Below, piece after piece: positions 26,562 to 35,682 of a stretch of 64,000 nucleotides of DNA. The translations under genes were made by a program, and so were the position numbers. Position 1 is the first letter of the stretch. Each line of letters opens with the position of its first letter. Below the pieces are notes generated by a model. The model worked only from the letters and a program-made list of their open reading frames with translations. It was not told the origin of the DNA and ran no database searches. The stretch is from Streptomyces sp. NBC_01335. Its GTDB lineage: Bacteria > Actinomycetota > Actinomycetes > Streptomycetales > Streptomycetaceae. The stretch is from NCBI RefSeq assembly GCF_035953295.1, contig NZ_CP108370.1, positions 6,867,001 to 6,931,000 of the forward strand. Direction: 5' to 3'.

Positions 26562-26677
26562 GTCCGCAAGGAAACCAGCATGCGCCGGCAGCTCGGCAGC
26601 GGGCCGTCCCGCGCGTACGGGCACGTTCCGCACCTCCCCGGCCTGCCGCCCGGCGGACCCGGTCGTACGCTCGGCGT

Positions 26678-26944
26678 ATGGCTCTCTGCGACGATCTGGA
26701 CCGGGCGGGCACCGACCCGGCCCCCGCCCCTCCCGCCGACGCCTGCGCCGACTGCCTGGCCGTCGGCCGGGACGACTGGGTGCACCTGCGGCTCTGTCTG
26801 ACCTGCGGCCGGGTGGCCTGCTGCGACAGTTCGCCGCTGCGCCACGCGACCGCCCACTACGAGTCCTCCGGGCACCCCGTCATGCGCTCCCACGAGCCGG
26901 GCGATGAATGGCGCTGGTGCTTCCGCCACGAGGTCCTCGGCTGA
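26678..26944 (+). CDS. Small UBP-type zinc-finger protein
   Basis: This 88-residue protein has the ZnF-UBP pattern: CADC (23-26), CLTCGRVACC (40-49) and conserved His residues in RHATAHYESSGHPVMRSHEPGDEWRWCF. Bacterial single-domain versions are common in actinobacteria. The fold binds ubiquitin C-termini in eukaryotes, but the bacterial role is unknown. It stands as a single gene, divergent from the MFS gene. Confidence 0.88.
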   Translation: MALCDDLDRAGTDPAPAPPADACADCLAVGRDDWVHLRLCLTCGRVACCDSSPLRHATAHYESSGHPVMRSHEPGDEWRWCFRHEVLG

Positions 26945-27029
26945 CCCCGCAGGCACCCGGAGGCGGGCGTTCCGGGTGCGCCGGGGGAGCGCGCACCGAA
27001 GACTGGGCGCATTCCCCGAGGAGGAACTC

Positions 27030-27488
27030 ATGGCCACGCAATTCGAGGCGATCGTCGAGATCGACCGTCCGATCGACGACGTCTTCGCCTATCTCGCCGA
27101 CGGCGAGAACGACAGGGACTTCAGCCCGCGCGTGCAGAAGATCGAGAAGACTCCGGCCGGCCCCACGGTCGTCGGGACCACGTTCCGCTCGACGGTCAAG
27201 GACGCCGGAATGACCACCCAGCGGGAATTCGCCATTACGGAACTGGTGGCTCCGACCCGGGTCCGCTGGCAGGAGAAGTCGAAGAACATCGTCGCCGCGG
27301 CGGACGGCGGCTACGACCTGGAGGCCACCGGGAACGGCGGGACCCGGGTGCGGATCTACAACGTCCTCGAAGGCCACGGCATCGGCAAGCTCCTGGTCGG
27401 CTTCGCCGTCAAGGCCGCGCGCAAGGACGCCCCCGCCTTCGGGCTCCGTATCAAGAAGGCCGTGGAAGCCGCCGTCCCGGCCTCCTGA
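27030..27488 (+). CDS. SRPBCC-family (polyketide cyclase/START-like) protein
   Basis: A 152-residue helix-grip protein: ATQFEAIVEIDRPIDDVFAYLADGEN is the typical first strand and helix, with a C-terminal long helix ending VEAAVPAS. The cavity should bind a hydrophobic ligand. GAGGAGGAA lies just before the ATG. No partner gene is evident; it converges with pssA. Confidence 0.85.
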   Translation: MATQFEAIVEIDRPIDDVFAYLADGENDRDFSPRVQKIEKTPAGPTVVGTTFRSTVKDAGMTTQREFAITELVAPTRVRWQEKSKNIVAAADGGYDLEATGNGGTRVRIYNVLEGHGIGKLLVGFAVKAARKDAPAFGLRIKKAVEAAVPAS

Positions 27489-27577
27489 GCGTGCCGGCAG
27501 CTCGCCTGGAGCGCGCCCCTCGCCCGGAGCCGCCCCGGACAAGCGAGAGGCCCGACGCGCGAGCGCCCCGGACATGC

Positions 27578-27612
27578 GAGAGGCCCGGATGCCGTGAGCA
27601 TCCGGGCCTCTC
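27578..27612. terminator. Bidirectional terminator between the SRPBCC gene and pssA
   Basis: A perfect 15-bp stem (27578-27592 and 27598-27612, GAGAGGCCCGGATGC) with a CGTGA loop separates convergent genes. A partial copy of its left arm (CGAGAGGCCCG) occurs about 33 bp upstream. Confidence 0.85.
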
Positions 27613-27635
27613 CGTGTACGTGTGTACGGCGGGGG

Positions 27636-28499
27636 CTACGGCAGCTGCGCCGCGCGGGCCTCTCGCCGGTTGCCCCGGAAGGTGTTCACCCGCCGCGCGG
27701 TCGCGAAGAGCGGGATCACCGCACCCAGCACGACCTGGAGCGCGCAGCCGGTCTGCAGGAGCAGCTGACCGCCCGGAGCGTCGAACGCCCAGGCGACGAG
27801 GAGCCCCATCGCGGCCACGATCCAGCCGAGCATCGCCACCGCGAGCACACCCCGCGGCTTCGGGTACTCGACCCGGCTGACCATCAGCCACGCCACCCCG
27901 ACGATCGCGAGGAGGGTGGGCACGAAGGGCAGCTCCAGGAGCACGATCGAGACGACCGTGAGCGCTCCGAAGGGGCTCGGCATGCCCTGGAACATGCCGT
28001 CCTTCAAGGTCACGCAGGAGAACCGCGCAAGCCGCAGCACCACCGCCAGCAGCACCACGATCGCCGCGAGCGCCGAGACCCGCTGGTGCGCGTCGTCCGC
28101 GACCATCCCGTAGACCAGGACGAAGTACGCCGGCGCGAGACCGAAGCTGATGAGGTCGGAGAGGTTGTCCAGCTCCGCACCCATCGGCGACGACCGCAGC
28201 TTGCGGGCCACCAGACCGTCGAAGAGGTCGAAGACGGCCGCCAGCAGCATCAGGATCACCGCGGTGGCCGCGGAGTGACGCGCCATGCCCGACTCGTCAC
28301 TGCCCGTGAGGTGCGGGATCAGAATGCCCGTGGTGGTGAAGTACACCGCCATGAACCCGCAGGTGGCGTTGCCGAGCGTGAGGGTGTCCGCTATCGACAA
28401 GCGCAGTGAGAGGGGCATGTCCTGGGTGCCGTCTCCGTCACCCTCGTCGGCCGCCTCGGGCACCCAGTCGGCCTGGGTGTCCGGATCAACCACGGTCAA
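27636..28499 (-). CDS. pssA: CDP-diacylglycerol--serine O-phosphatidyltransferase
   Basis: This 287-residue membrane enzyme makes phosphatidylserine. The CDP-alcohol phosphotransferase motif is complete: DGLVARKLRSSPMGAELDNLSD (about residues 93-114), i.e. DG..AR........G...D...D. Eight or so hydrophobic helices follow. Its start overlaps the psd stop by 14 nt, and the two enzymes are consecutive in phosphatidylethanolamine synthesis. Confidence 0.93.
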   Translation of the reverse strand: MTVVDPDTQADWVPEAADEGDGDGTQDMPLSLRLSIADTLTLGNATCGFMAVYFTTTGILIPHLTGSDESGMARHSAATAVILMLLAAVFDLFDGLVARKLRSSPMGAELDNLSDLISFGLAPAYFVLVYGMVADDAHQRVSALAAIVVLLAVVLRLARFSCVTLKDGMFQGMPSPFGALTVVSIVLLELPFVPTLLAIVGVAWLMVSRVEYPKPRGVLAVAMLGWIVAAMGLLVAWAFDAPGGQLLLQTGCALQVVLGAVIPLFATARRVNTFRGNRREARAAQLP

Positions 28500-29133
28500 T
28501 TCGAGTCACCCCCGCGGTGGTGGCCTGGCCGACCTCGACCGCGACCTCGACGCCTTCCGGCAGGTAGATGTCGACGCGCGAACCGAAGCGGATCAGGCCG
28601 ATGCGCTCGCCCTGCTCGACCTTCGTGCCCTGGGGGATGTAAGGCACGATGCGACGCGCGACCGCGCCGGCGATCTGGATCATCTCGATGTCGCCGAGCT
28701 CGGTGTCGAAGTGCCAGACAACGCGCTCGTTGTTCTCGCTCTCCTTGTTGAACGCCGGGACGAACCCGCCCGGAACGTGCTCGACCGACGTCACGGTACC
28801 GGCCAGCGGAGCGCGGTTGACGTGGACGTTGAGCGGGCTCATGAAGATCGCGACGCGGGTGCGCCCGTCCTTCCACGGCATGATGCTCTGCACCACGCCG
28901 TCGGCCGGGGAGATGACCCGGCCCTGCGCGATCTCGCGCTCGGGGTCGCGGAAGAACCACAGCATGCCCGCCGCGAGTGCGGTGGTGGGCACGGCCACGG
29001 CCGCCCAGCGGCCGGACTTGCGCGCCCGGGTCAGGCTGAGCGCCGCGGTGGCGACGGTCGGGAGGAGCCACGGCGATGCTCCGCGAGCGATGCGGACCCC
29101 GCCGCGGTGTGCGGAGGTAAGGCTGTCGGGCAT
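28486..29133 (-). CDS. psd: Phosphatidylserine decarboxylase proenzyme
   Basis: The 215-residue protein matches the short (archaeal/actinobacterial) phosphatidylserine decarboxylase type: FFRDPER, VISPADGVVQSI, and the self-cleavage site RFGSRVDIYLP, where cleavage before the Ser creates the pyruvoyl group. A hydrophobic N-terminal segment anchors it to the membrane. It lies 180 nt downstream of the mcd gene on the same strand and probably has its own promoter. Confidence 0.93.
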   Translation of the reverse strand: MPDSLTSAHRGGVRIARGASPWLLPTVATAALSLTRARKSGRWAAVAVPTTALAAGMLWFFRDPEREIAQGRVISPADGVVQSIMPWKDGRTRVAIFMSPLNVHVNRAPLAGTVTSVEHVPGGFVPAFNKESENNERVVWHFDTELGDIEMIQIAGAVARRIVPYIPQGTKVEQGERIGLIRFGSRVDIYLPEGVEVAVEVGQATTAGVTRIDRG

Positions 29134-29313
29134 GAATGACCTTCGTAGCGGATGATGCCGCGCTGGCAACGGGGGACGGCGGCTTTCCGTCGATGCTATC
29201 GGTTGGTGGCCACAACTGGGCAAGCCAGCAGCCGAGTCGGACCGCTGGAAGACCCCGCCCCAGCGTCACTGGATGTGATCTTCTTCGCGGCCAAATCGCC
29301 CTGAAAGGGACGA

Positions 29314-30519
29314 TCAACCCTGCAAGCGGTACTCCTCCAGGAGTCGGCGGCCAATGATCATTTTCTGGATCTCGGCGGTACCCTCACCGATCAGCAGCAT
29401 CGGTGCCTCGCGGTAGAGGCGCTCGATCTCGTACTCCTTGGAGAAGCCGTAGCCGCCGTGGATGCGGAAGGCGTCCTCGACGACTTCCTTGCAGTACTCG
29501 GAGGCGAGGTACTTCGCCATCCCTGCCTCCAGGTCGTTACGTTCCCCAGAGTCCTTTTTGCGGGCCGCGTTTACCATCATCGCATGCGCCGCTTCGACCT
29601 TGGTGGCCATTTCGGCCAATTTGAACTGGATGGCCTGGTGCTGGGCGATCGGTTTTCCGAAAGTTTGACGCTGCTGAGCGTACGAAACGCCCAATTCGAA
29701 TGCACGTTGAGCGACGCCGCAACCACGCGCCGCCACGTTCACCCGGCCGACCTCGACTCCGTCCATCATTTGGTAAAACCCTCGGCCGGTGGTGCCGCCG
29801 AGGACCCGATTGGCCGGAATGCGTAGTCCGTCCATGATGAGTTCGGTGGTGTCGACCCCCTTGTAACCCATCTTGTCGATCTTCCCGGGGATGGTGAGGC
29901 CGGGCCTGACCTCGCCGAAGCCGGCCTCCTTCTCCACCAGGAAGGTCGTCATCGACTTGTGCGGGGGCGTTCCCTCCGGGTGTCCTTCGTCACTCCGGCA
30001 GAGAACGGCCACCAGGGTCGAGGTGCCCCCGTTGGTGAGCCACATCTTCTGGCCGTCGAGGACGTACTCCTCACCGTCCTTGACGCCCTTGGACGTGATC
30101 GCCGACACGTCCGAGCCGAGACCCGGCTCCGACATCGAGAAGGCGCCCCGCACCTCACCCAGTGCCATGCGCGGCAGGAAGGTGTCCTTCTGCTCCTGCG
30201 TGCCGTGCTGCTTGAGCATGTACGCCACGATGAAGTGCGTGTTGATGATCCCCGACACACTCATCCAGCCGCGCGCGATCTCCTCCACGCAGAGCGCGTA
30301 CGTGAGCAGCGACTCACCCAGCCCGCCGTACTCCTCCGGGATCATCAGCCCGAACAGGCCCAGCTCCTTGAGCCCTTCGACGATCTGAGCCGGGTACTCG
30401 TCGCGGTGCTCCAGGGCGGTCGCGACCGGGAGGATCTCCTTGTCGACGAAGTCCCGTACGGTGGAGAGGATTTCCTCCTGGACGTCGGTCAGACCTGCGG
30501 TCCGGGCGAGTCGCGTCAT
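29314..30519 (-). CDS. mcd: Acyl-CoA dehydrogenase, probably (2S)-methylsuccinyl-CoA dehydrogenase
   Basis: This 401-residue flavoenzyme has the full acyl-CoA dehydrogenase set: GAFSMSEPGLGSDVSAI, a WLTNGG flavin-contact segment, the RQTFGKPIAQHQAIQFKLAEM region and the catalytic Glu in LIGEGTAEIQ. It is the last gene of the ccr-meaA-mcl-mch operon, 11 nt after mch, so methylsuccinyl-CoA to mesaconyl-CoA is the expected reaction. Such enzymes pass electrons to ETF, and etfBA in this window carry the same operators as the operon promoter. Confidence 0.9.
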   Translation of the reverse strand: MTRLARTAGLTDVQEEILSTVRDFVDKEILPVATALEHRDEYPAQIVEGLKELGLFGLMIPEEYGGLGESLLTYALCVEEIARGWMSVSGIINTHFIVAYMLKQHGTQEQKDTFLPRMALGEVRGAFSMSEPGLGSDVSAITSKGVKDGEEYVLDGQKMWLTNGGTSTLVAVLCRSDEGHPEGTPPHKSMTTFLVEKEAGFGEVRPGLTIPGKIDKMGYKGVDTTELIMDGLRIPANRVLGGTTGRGFYQMMDGVEVGRVNVAARGCGVAQRAFELGVSYAQQRQTFGKPIAQHQAIQFKLAEMATKVEAAHAMMVNAARKKDSGERNDLEAGMAKYLASEYCKEVVEDAFRIHGGYGFSKEYEIERLYREAPMLLIGEGTAEIQKMIIGRRLLEEYRLQG

Positions 30520-30530
30520 GACGGCTTCTC

Positions 30531-31046
30531 CTATGACTTCGCTTGGTTGACGGGGACGGGCCGGCCGGGCTGCTCGCCGCCGCGCGCCTCGATGTACTCC
30601 TGCGTGGGGACCATCACCTTGCGCCGGAAGACGCAGACGACGGTGCCGTCCTGCTTGAAGCCCCGGGTCTCGACGTACACGATGCCCCGGTCGCTCTTCG
30701 ACTTCGACGGCGTCTTGTCGAGCACGGTGGTCTCGCCGTAGATCGTGTCGCCGTGGAAGGTGGGCGCGACGTGCCGCAGCGACTCCACCTCCAGGTTGGC
30801 GATGGCCTTGCCCGAGACGTCCGGCACCGACATGCCGAGGAGCAGCGAGTAGACGTAGTTCCCGACGACCACGTTCTTGCCGAAGTCGGTCGTGTTCTCC
30901 GCGTAGTTGCTGTCCATGTGCAGCGGGTGGTGGTTCATGGTCAGCAGGCAGAAGAGGTGGTCGTCGTACTCGGTGACCGTCTTTCCGGGCCAGTGCTTGT
31001 AGACCGCGCCGACCTCGAACTCCTCGAAGGTGCGTCCGAACTGCAT
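30531..31046 (-). CDS. mch: MaoC-family hydratase, probably mesaconyl-CoA hydratase
   Basis: This 171-residue hot-dog-fold protein has the MaoC hydratase core (TVTEYDDHLFCLLTMNHHPLH) and a C-terminal RGFKQDGTVVCVFRRKVMVP strand pair. In the ethylmalonyl-CoA pathway this enzyme hydrates mesaconyl-CoA to beta-methylmalyl-CoA. The start at 31046 is 2 nt past the mcl stop. It is shorter than the ~340-residue proteobacterial mesaconyl-CoA hydratase, as expected for the actinobacterial single-domain form. Confidence 0.88.
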   Translation of the reverse strand: MQFGRTFEEFEVGAVYKHWPGKTVTEYDDHLFCLLTMNHHPLHMDSNYAENTTDFGKNVVVGNYVYSLLLGMSVPDVSGKAIANLEVESLRHVAPTFHGDTIYGETTVLDKTPSKSKSDRGIVYVETRGFKQDGTVVCVFRRKVMVPTQEYIEARGGEQPGRPVPVNQAKS

Positions 31047-31048
31047 GG

Positions 31049-32020
31049 TCAGGCCTCCGGGGCTTCGAACTTCGAGGTGCGCCGCATCCCGGCCGCCCGC
31101 CCCTTGCCGGCGATGACCAGCGCCATCTTGCGGCTGGCCTCGTCGATCATCTCGTCGCCGAGCATCGCCGAACCCTTCTTGCCGCCCTCCTCCGAGGTGC
31201 ACCAGTCGTAGGCGTCGAGGATCAGCTCGGCGTGGTCGTAGTCCTCCTGCGACGGCGAGAAGACCTCGTTGGCCGCGTCGACCTGGCCCGGGTGGAGCAC
31301 CCACTTGCCGTCGAAGCCCAGCGCCGCGGCGCGGCCGGCCACCTCGCGGTAGGCGTCCACGTCACGGATCTGCAGGAACGGTCCGTCGATCGCCTGGAGG
31401 TCGTGCGTACGGGCCGCCATCAGAATGCGCATCAGGATGTAGTGGTAGGCGTCGGCGCCGTAGCCGGGCGGCTGCTGGCCGACGACCAGGGTCTTCATGT
31501 TGATGGACGCCATGAAGTCGGCCGGGCCGAAGATCAGCGTCTCCAGCCGGGGCGAGGCCGCGGCGATGGTGTCGATGTTCACCAGGCCCTTGGCGTTCTC
31601 GATCTGCGCCTCGATGCCGATCCGGCCGACCTCGAAGCCCATCGTCTTCTCGATCTGGGTGAGCAGCAGGTCCAGCGCGACGACCTGCTCGGCGTCCTGG
31701 ACCTTCGGCAGCATGATGCAGTCGAGGTTCGGCCCGGCGCCCTCGACGACCGTGATGACGTCCCGGTACGTCCAGTGCGTGGTCCAGTCGTTGACCCGCA
31801 CCACCCTGGTCTTGCCGGTCCAGTCGCCCTGGTTGAGCGCGTCGACGATGGTGTGCCGCGCCCCTTCCTTGGCGAGCGGCGCGCAGGCGTCCTCCAGGTC
31901 CAGGAAGACCTGGTCGGCAGGGAGGCCCTGGGCCTTCTCCAGGAAGCGCGGGTTGGAACCGGGCACGGCCAGACACGAGCGGCGGGGACGCAGCCGGTTC
32001 ACGGGCGTGGGCGTGGTCAT
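31049..32020 (-). CDS. HpcH/HpaI aldolase/CitE-family lyase, probably malyl-/beta-methylmalyl-CoA lyase
   Basis: The 323-residue TIM-barrel protein has the CitE-like signature: LAVPGSNPRFLEKAQ, DQVFLDLEDACAP with the metal/CoA Asp-Glu pair, the Arg of RVNDWTT, and IGIEAQIENAKGLVNID. In this operon it should split beta-methylmalyl-CoA into glyoxylate and propionyl-CoA. It overlaps meaA by ATGA and runs directly into mch. Confidence 0.9.
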   Translation of the reverse strand: MTTPTPVNRLRPRRSCLAVPGSNPRFLEKAQGLPADQVFLDLEDACAPLAKEGARHTIVDALNQGDWTGKTRVVRVNDWTTHWTYRDVITVVEGAGPNLDCIMLPKVQDAEQVVALDLLLTQIEKTMGFEVGRIGIEAQIENAKGLVNIDTIAAASPRLETLIFGPADFMASINMKTLVVGQQPPGYGADAYHYILMRILMAARTHDLQAIDGPFLQIRDVDAYREVAGRAAALGFDGKWVLHPGQVDAANEVFSPSQEDYDHAELILDAYDWCTSEEGGKKGSAMLGDEMIDEASRKMALVIAGKGRAAGMRRTSKFEAPEA

Positions 32021-34029
32021 GCGGGGACCTCCAGAGGGTCGAGCTTGTTGGCTTTGCGGATCTCGTCGACGATACGGCCGATGATCTCCGTGATACCGAA
32101 GTCCTTCGGGGTGAAGACGGCGGCGACCCCGGCCCGGACGAGAGCGGCGGCGTCGGCGGGCGGGATGATCCCGCCGGCGATCACCGGGACGTCGTCCGCG
32201 CCGGCCTCGCGCAGCCGGTGGAGCACGTCGGGGACGAGTTCGGCGTGCGAGCCGGAGAGGATCGACAGGCCCACGCAGTGCACGTCCTCGGCCAGCGCGG
32301 CGGAGACGATCTGTTCGGGCGTCAGCCTGATGCCCTGGTAGACCACCTCGAAGCCGGCGTCGCGCGCGCGTACGGCGATCTGCTCGGCACCGTTGGAGTG
32401 CCCGTCGAGACCGGGCTTGCCGACCAGCAGCCGCAGCCGCCCGCAGCCGAGGTCCTCGGCGGTACGGGCGACCTTCGCGCGGACCGCGGCCAGCGGGGTG
32501 CCCGGCTCGGCGGTCACCGCCACCGGCGCCGAGGAGACCCCGGTCGGGGCCCGGAACTCGCCGAACACGTCCCGCAGCGCCCAGGACCACTCGCCGGTGG
32601 TCACCCCGGCGCGGGCGCACTCGACCGTCGCCGCCATCAGGTTCTCCGTACCGGCGGCGGCCTTCTTCAGCGCGGCCAGCGACTCGGAGGCGCGCGCCTC
32701 GTCGCGGCCGTCCCGCCAGGCGTGCAGGGCGGCCACCACCCGCGCCTCGTTCTCCGGGTCCACCGTCATGATGGCGCCGTCCAGGTCGGCGGTGAGCGGG
32801 CTGGGCTCGGTCGCCTCGTGGACGTTGACGCCGATGATCTTCTCCTCGCCACTCTCGATGCGGGCCCGCCGCGCGGCGTGCGAGGCGACCAGCTCGGACT
32901 TGAGATAGCCGGACTCGACGGCCGCCATCGCGCCGCCCATCTGCTCGATCCGGTCGATCTCGTCGAGCGCCTCCTCCACCAGGGAGTCCACCTTCGCCCC
33001 GATCACCCGCGAGCCGTCGAAGATGTCCTCGTACTCCAGCAGATCGCTCTCGTGCGCGAGGACCTGCTGGATACGGAGCGACCACTGCTGGTCCCAGGGG
33101 CGCGGCAGCCCCAGCGCCTCGTTCCACGCGGGGAGTTGCACCGCGCGGGCGCGGGCGTCCTTGGAGAGGGTGACGGCCAGCATCTCCAGCACGATGCGCT
33201 GGACGTTGTTCTCCGGCTGCGCCTCGGTGAGGCCGAGGGAGTTGACCTGGACGCCGTAGCGGAACCGCCGCTGCTTGGGGTCGGTGACGCCGTACCGCTC
33301 GCGGGTGATCCGGTCCCAGATCCGGCCGAAGGCGCGCATCTTGCACATCTCCTCGACGAAGCGGACGCCCGCGTTCACGAAGAAGGAGATGCGCCCGACC
33401 ACCGCGCCGAACTTCTCCGGGGGCACCTGCCCGGAGTCGCGCACCGCGTCCAGCACGGCGACCGCCGTGGACATGGCGTACGCGATCTCCTGGACGGGCG
33501 TCGCCCCGGCCTCCTGGAGGTGGTAGCTGCAGATGTTGATCGGGTTCCACTTGGGGACGCGGTTGACCGTGTACGTGATCATGTCGGTGGTCAGCCGCAG
33601 GGAGGGCCCGGGCGGGAAGACGTGCGTCCCGCGCGAGAGGTACTCCTTGACGATGTCGTTCTGCGTGGTGCCCTGGAGCCTGCCCGGGTCGGCGCCCTGC
33701 TCCTCGGCGACCACCTGGTAGAGCGCCAGCAGCCACATCGCGGTGGCGTTGATCGTCATCGAGGTGTTCATCTGCTCCAGCGGGATGTCCTGGAACAGCC
33801 GGCGCATGTCGCCGAGGTGGGAGACCGGCACGCCGACCCGGCCGACCTCGCCGCGGGCGAGGACGTGGTCGGGGTCGTAACCGGTCTGGGTGGGCAGGTC
33901 GAAGGCGACGGAGAGACCGGTCTGGCCCTTGGCGAGGTTGCGCCGGTAGAGCTCGTTGGACGCCTCGGCCGTCGAGTGGCCCGCGTACGTCCGCATGAGC
34001 CAGGGACGGTCCTTGTGACGTTCGGTCAT
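32017..34029 (-). CDS. meaA: Coenzyme B12-dependent ethylmalonyl-CoA mutase
   Basis: This 670-residue protein is a single-chain acyl-CoA mutase. Residues ~1-520 form the substrate barrel (AFDLPTQTGYDPD; TTDMITYT). Residues ~530-670 form the B12 domain with the cobalt-ligand motif LDGHSNGAEQ, then GLSILSGSH and GGIIPPADA. MeaA-type mutases, which turn ethylmalonyl-CoA into methylsuccinyl-CoA, are known by this size and by their position next to ccr. It starts 9 nt after the ccr stop. Confidence 0.94.
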   Translation of the reverse strand: MTERHKDRPWLMRTYAGHSTAEASNELYRRNLAKGQTGLSVAFDLPTQTGYDPDHVLARGEVGRVGVPVSHLGDMRRLFQDIPLEQMNTSMTINATAMWLLALYQVVAEEQGADPGRLQGTTQNDIVKEYLSRGTHVFPPGPSLRLTTDMITYTVNRVPKWNPINICSYHLQEAGATPVQEIAYAMSTAVAVLDAVRDSGQVPPEKFGAVVGRISFFVNAGVRFVEEMCKMRAFGRIWDRITRERYGVTDPKQRRFRYGVQVNSLGLTEAQPENNVQRIVLEMLAVTLSKDARARAVQLPAWNEALGLPRPWDQQWSLRIQQVLAHESDLLEYEDIFDGSRVIGAKVDSLVEEALDEIDRIEQMGGAMAAVESGYLKSELVASHAARRARIESGEEKIIGVNVHEATEPSPLTADLDGAIMTVDPENEARVVAALHAWRDGRDEARASESLAALKKAAAGTENLMAATVECARAGVTTGEWSWALRDVFGEFRAPTGVSSAPVAVTAEPGTPLAAVRAKVARTAEDLGCGRLRLLVGKPGLDGHSNGAEQIAVRARDAGFEVVYQGIRLTPEQIVSAALAEDVHCVGLSILSGSHAELVPDVLHRLREAGADDVPVIAGGIIPPADAAALVRAGVAAVFTPKDFGITEIIGRIVDEIRKANKLDPLEVPA

Positions 34030-34038
34030 CGGGAGACC

Positions 34039-35415
34039 TCAGACGTTCTCGCGGGAAGGGGTGGCGGCCGGCTCCGCGGGGGTGTCGCGGAACAGGTTGA
34101 TGGCGTCGATGTGCTTCGCGCGCAGTTCCTCGTCGCGCACGCCCAGGCCCTCGCGCGGGGCCAGGGCGAGGACGCCGACCTTGCCCTGGTGGACGTTGCG
34201 GTGCACGTCGTGGGCGGCCTGGCCGGTCTCCTCCAGCGTGTACACGCGGGAGAGCGTCGGGTGGATCTTCCCCTTCGCCACCAGCCGGTTGGCCTCCCAC
34301 GCCTCGCGGTAGTTGGCGAAGTGCGAGCCGACGATCTTCTTGAGCGACATCCACAGGTAGCGGTTGTCGTACTCGTGGGTGTAGCCGGAGGTGGAGGCGC
34401 AGGTGACGATGGTGCCGCCCTTGCGGGTCACGTAGACGGAGGCGCCGAAGGTCTCGCGGCCGGGGTGCTCGAAGACGATGTCGACGTCCTCGCCGCCGGT
34501 CAGTTCGCGGATGCGCTTGCCGAACCGCTTCCACTCGCGCGGGTCCTGGTGGCTCTCGTCCTTCCAGAACCTGTAGCCCTCGGCGTTGCGGTCGATGATC
34601 GCCTCGGCGCCCATCCGCCGGCAGATCTCCGCCTTCTGGTCGTTGGAGACCACGCAGATCGGGTTGGCGCCACCGGCCAGCGCGAACTGCGTGGCGTACG
34701 AACCGAGTCCGCCACTGGCGCCCCAGATCAGGACGTTGTCGCCCTGCTTCATGCCCGCGCCGTTGCGCGAGACGAGCTGCCGGTACGCGGTCGAGTTGAC
34801 GAGGCCGGGGGCCGCCGCCTCCTCCCAGCTGAGGTGGGCGGGCTTGGGCATCAGCTGGTTGGACTTCACGAGCGCGATCTCGGCGAGTCCGCCGAAGTTG
34901 GTCTCGAAGCCCCAGATGCGCTGCTCGGGGTCGAGCATCGTGTCGTTGTGGCCGTCGGACGACTCCAGTTCGACGGAGAGGCAGTGCGCGACGACCTCGT
35001 CGCCCGGGTGCCAGGCGTTCACGCCGGGCCCGGTGCGCAGCACGACGCCCGCCAGGTCGGAGCCGATGACGTGGTACGGCAGGTCGTGACGCTTGGTCAG
35101 CTCGCTGAGCCTGCCGTACCGCTCCAGGAAGCCGAAGGTGGAGACCGGCTCGAAGATCGAGGTCCAGACGGAGTTGTAGTTCACCGAGCTGGCCATGACG
35201 GCGACCAGGGCTTCTCCCGGGCCGAGTTCGGGCACCGGGACCTCGTCGAGGTGGAGCGATTCGCGCGGGTCCTTGTCGCGGGTGGCCCGCCCCTCGAAGA
35301 TTCCCGCTTCGTCCTTGTGCACGGTCACCGCGCGGTACGACTCGGGGAGGGGCAGCGCCGCGAAGTCGGCTGCGGTGCTTTCCTGCGACTGGATCGCGTC
35401 CAGGATGTCCTTCAC
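34039..35415 (-). CDS. ccr: Crotonyl-CoA carboxylase/reductase
   Basis: This 458-residue MDR-superfamily enzyme reductively carboxylates crotonyl-CoA to ethylmalonyl-CoA with NADPH and CO2. Typical CCR segments are present: ASSVNYNSVWTSIFEPVSTF, IWGFETNFGGLAEIALVKSNQLMPKP, and the nucleotide fold IWGASGGLGSYATQFALAGG. The GTG at 35415 has a GGAGG seven bases upstream. The frame stays open to an ATG at 35694, but the predicted -10 lies downstream of that ATG, which rules it out. It is first in the operon ccr-meaA-mcl-mch-mcd. Confidence 0.95.
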   Translation of the reverse strand: MKDILDAIQSQESTAADFAALPLPESYRAVTVHKDEAGIFEGRATRDKDPRESLHLDEVPVPELGPGEALVAVMASSVNYNSVWTSIFEPVSTFGFLERYGRLSELTKRHDLPYHVIGSDLAGVVLRTGPGVNAWHPGDEVVAHCLSVELESSDGHNDTMLDPEQRIWGFETNFGGLAEIALVKSNQLMPKPAHLSWEEAAAPGLVNSTAYRQLVSRNGAGMKQGDNVLIWGASGGLGSYATQFALAGGANPICVVSNDQKAEICRRMGAEAIIDRNAEGYRFWKDESHQDPREWKRFGKRIRELTGGEDVDIVFEHPGRETFGASVYVTRKGGTIVTCASTSGYTHEYDNRYLWMSLKKIVGSHFANYREAWEANRLVAKGKIHPTLSRVYTLEETGQAAHDVHRNVHQGKVGVLALAPREGLGVRDEELRAKHIDAINLFRDTPAEPAATPSRENV

Positions 35416-35635
35416 GGTGATGCCTCCGGCGGGTGGTGTCTCCCCTGCTCGAACGGGCCGAGAGCCAGGGGAACGCTGGTGAGGAACGCTTCGGTGGTCC
35501 CTGCGGGCAGGGAGCGGTGCGGTCTGGAGGTGTGCCGTCGGTTCGGCGGGTGGTGCTCGGCGTGCTCGGTGGAGCGGAAGGGTGCCTGTGACGCAGGCGT
35601 CCGGGCGCGCGGGCAACGGTGGGCCCTCGGGGACA

Positions 35636-35667
35636 GCCGGCGTACGTCGAGTTCCCGGTACGCCGGC
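35636..35667 (-). promoter_or_regulatory. Stem-loop at the 5' end of the ccr leader
   Basis: A perfect 10-bp stem (GCCGGCGTAC 35636-35645 and GTACGCCGGC 35658-35667) with a 12-nt loop starts about 9 nt after the predicted transcription start. The leader to the ccr GTG is about 260 nt, far longer than the ~30-nt etfB leader. It could protect the mRNA end or take part in post-transcriptional control; no known riboswitch was recognised. Confidence 0.45.
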
Positions 35668-35682
35668 CGCCCGGACACCCTC

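Noticed and set aside
31049..34534. A 1161-codon open frame on the minus strand through meaA and part of ccr
   Set aside because: It is an out-of-frame shadow in its upstream part; only its last 323 codons, the lyase gene, are protein-like.
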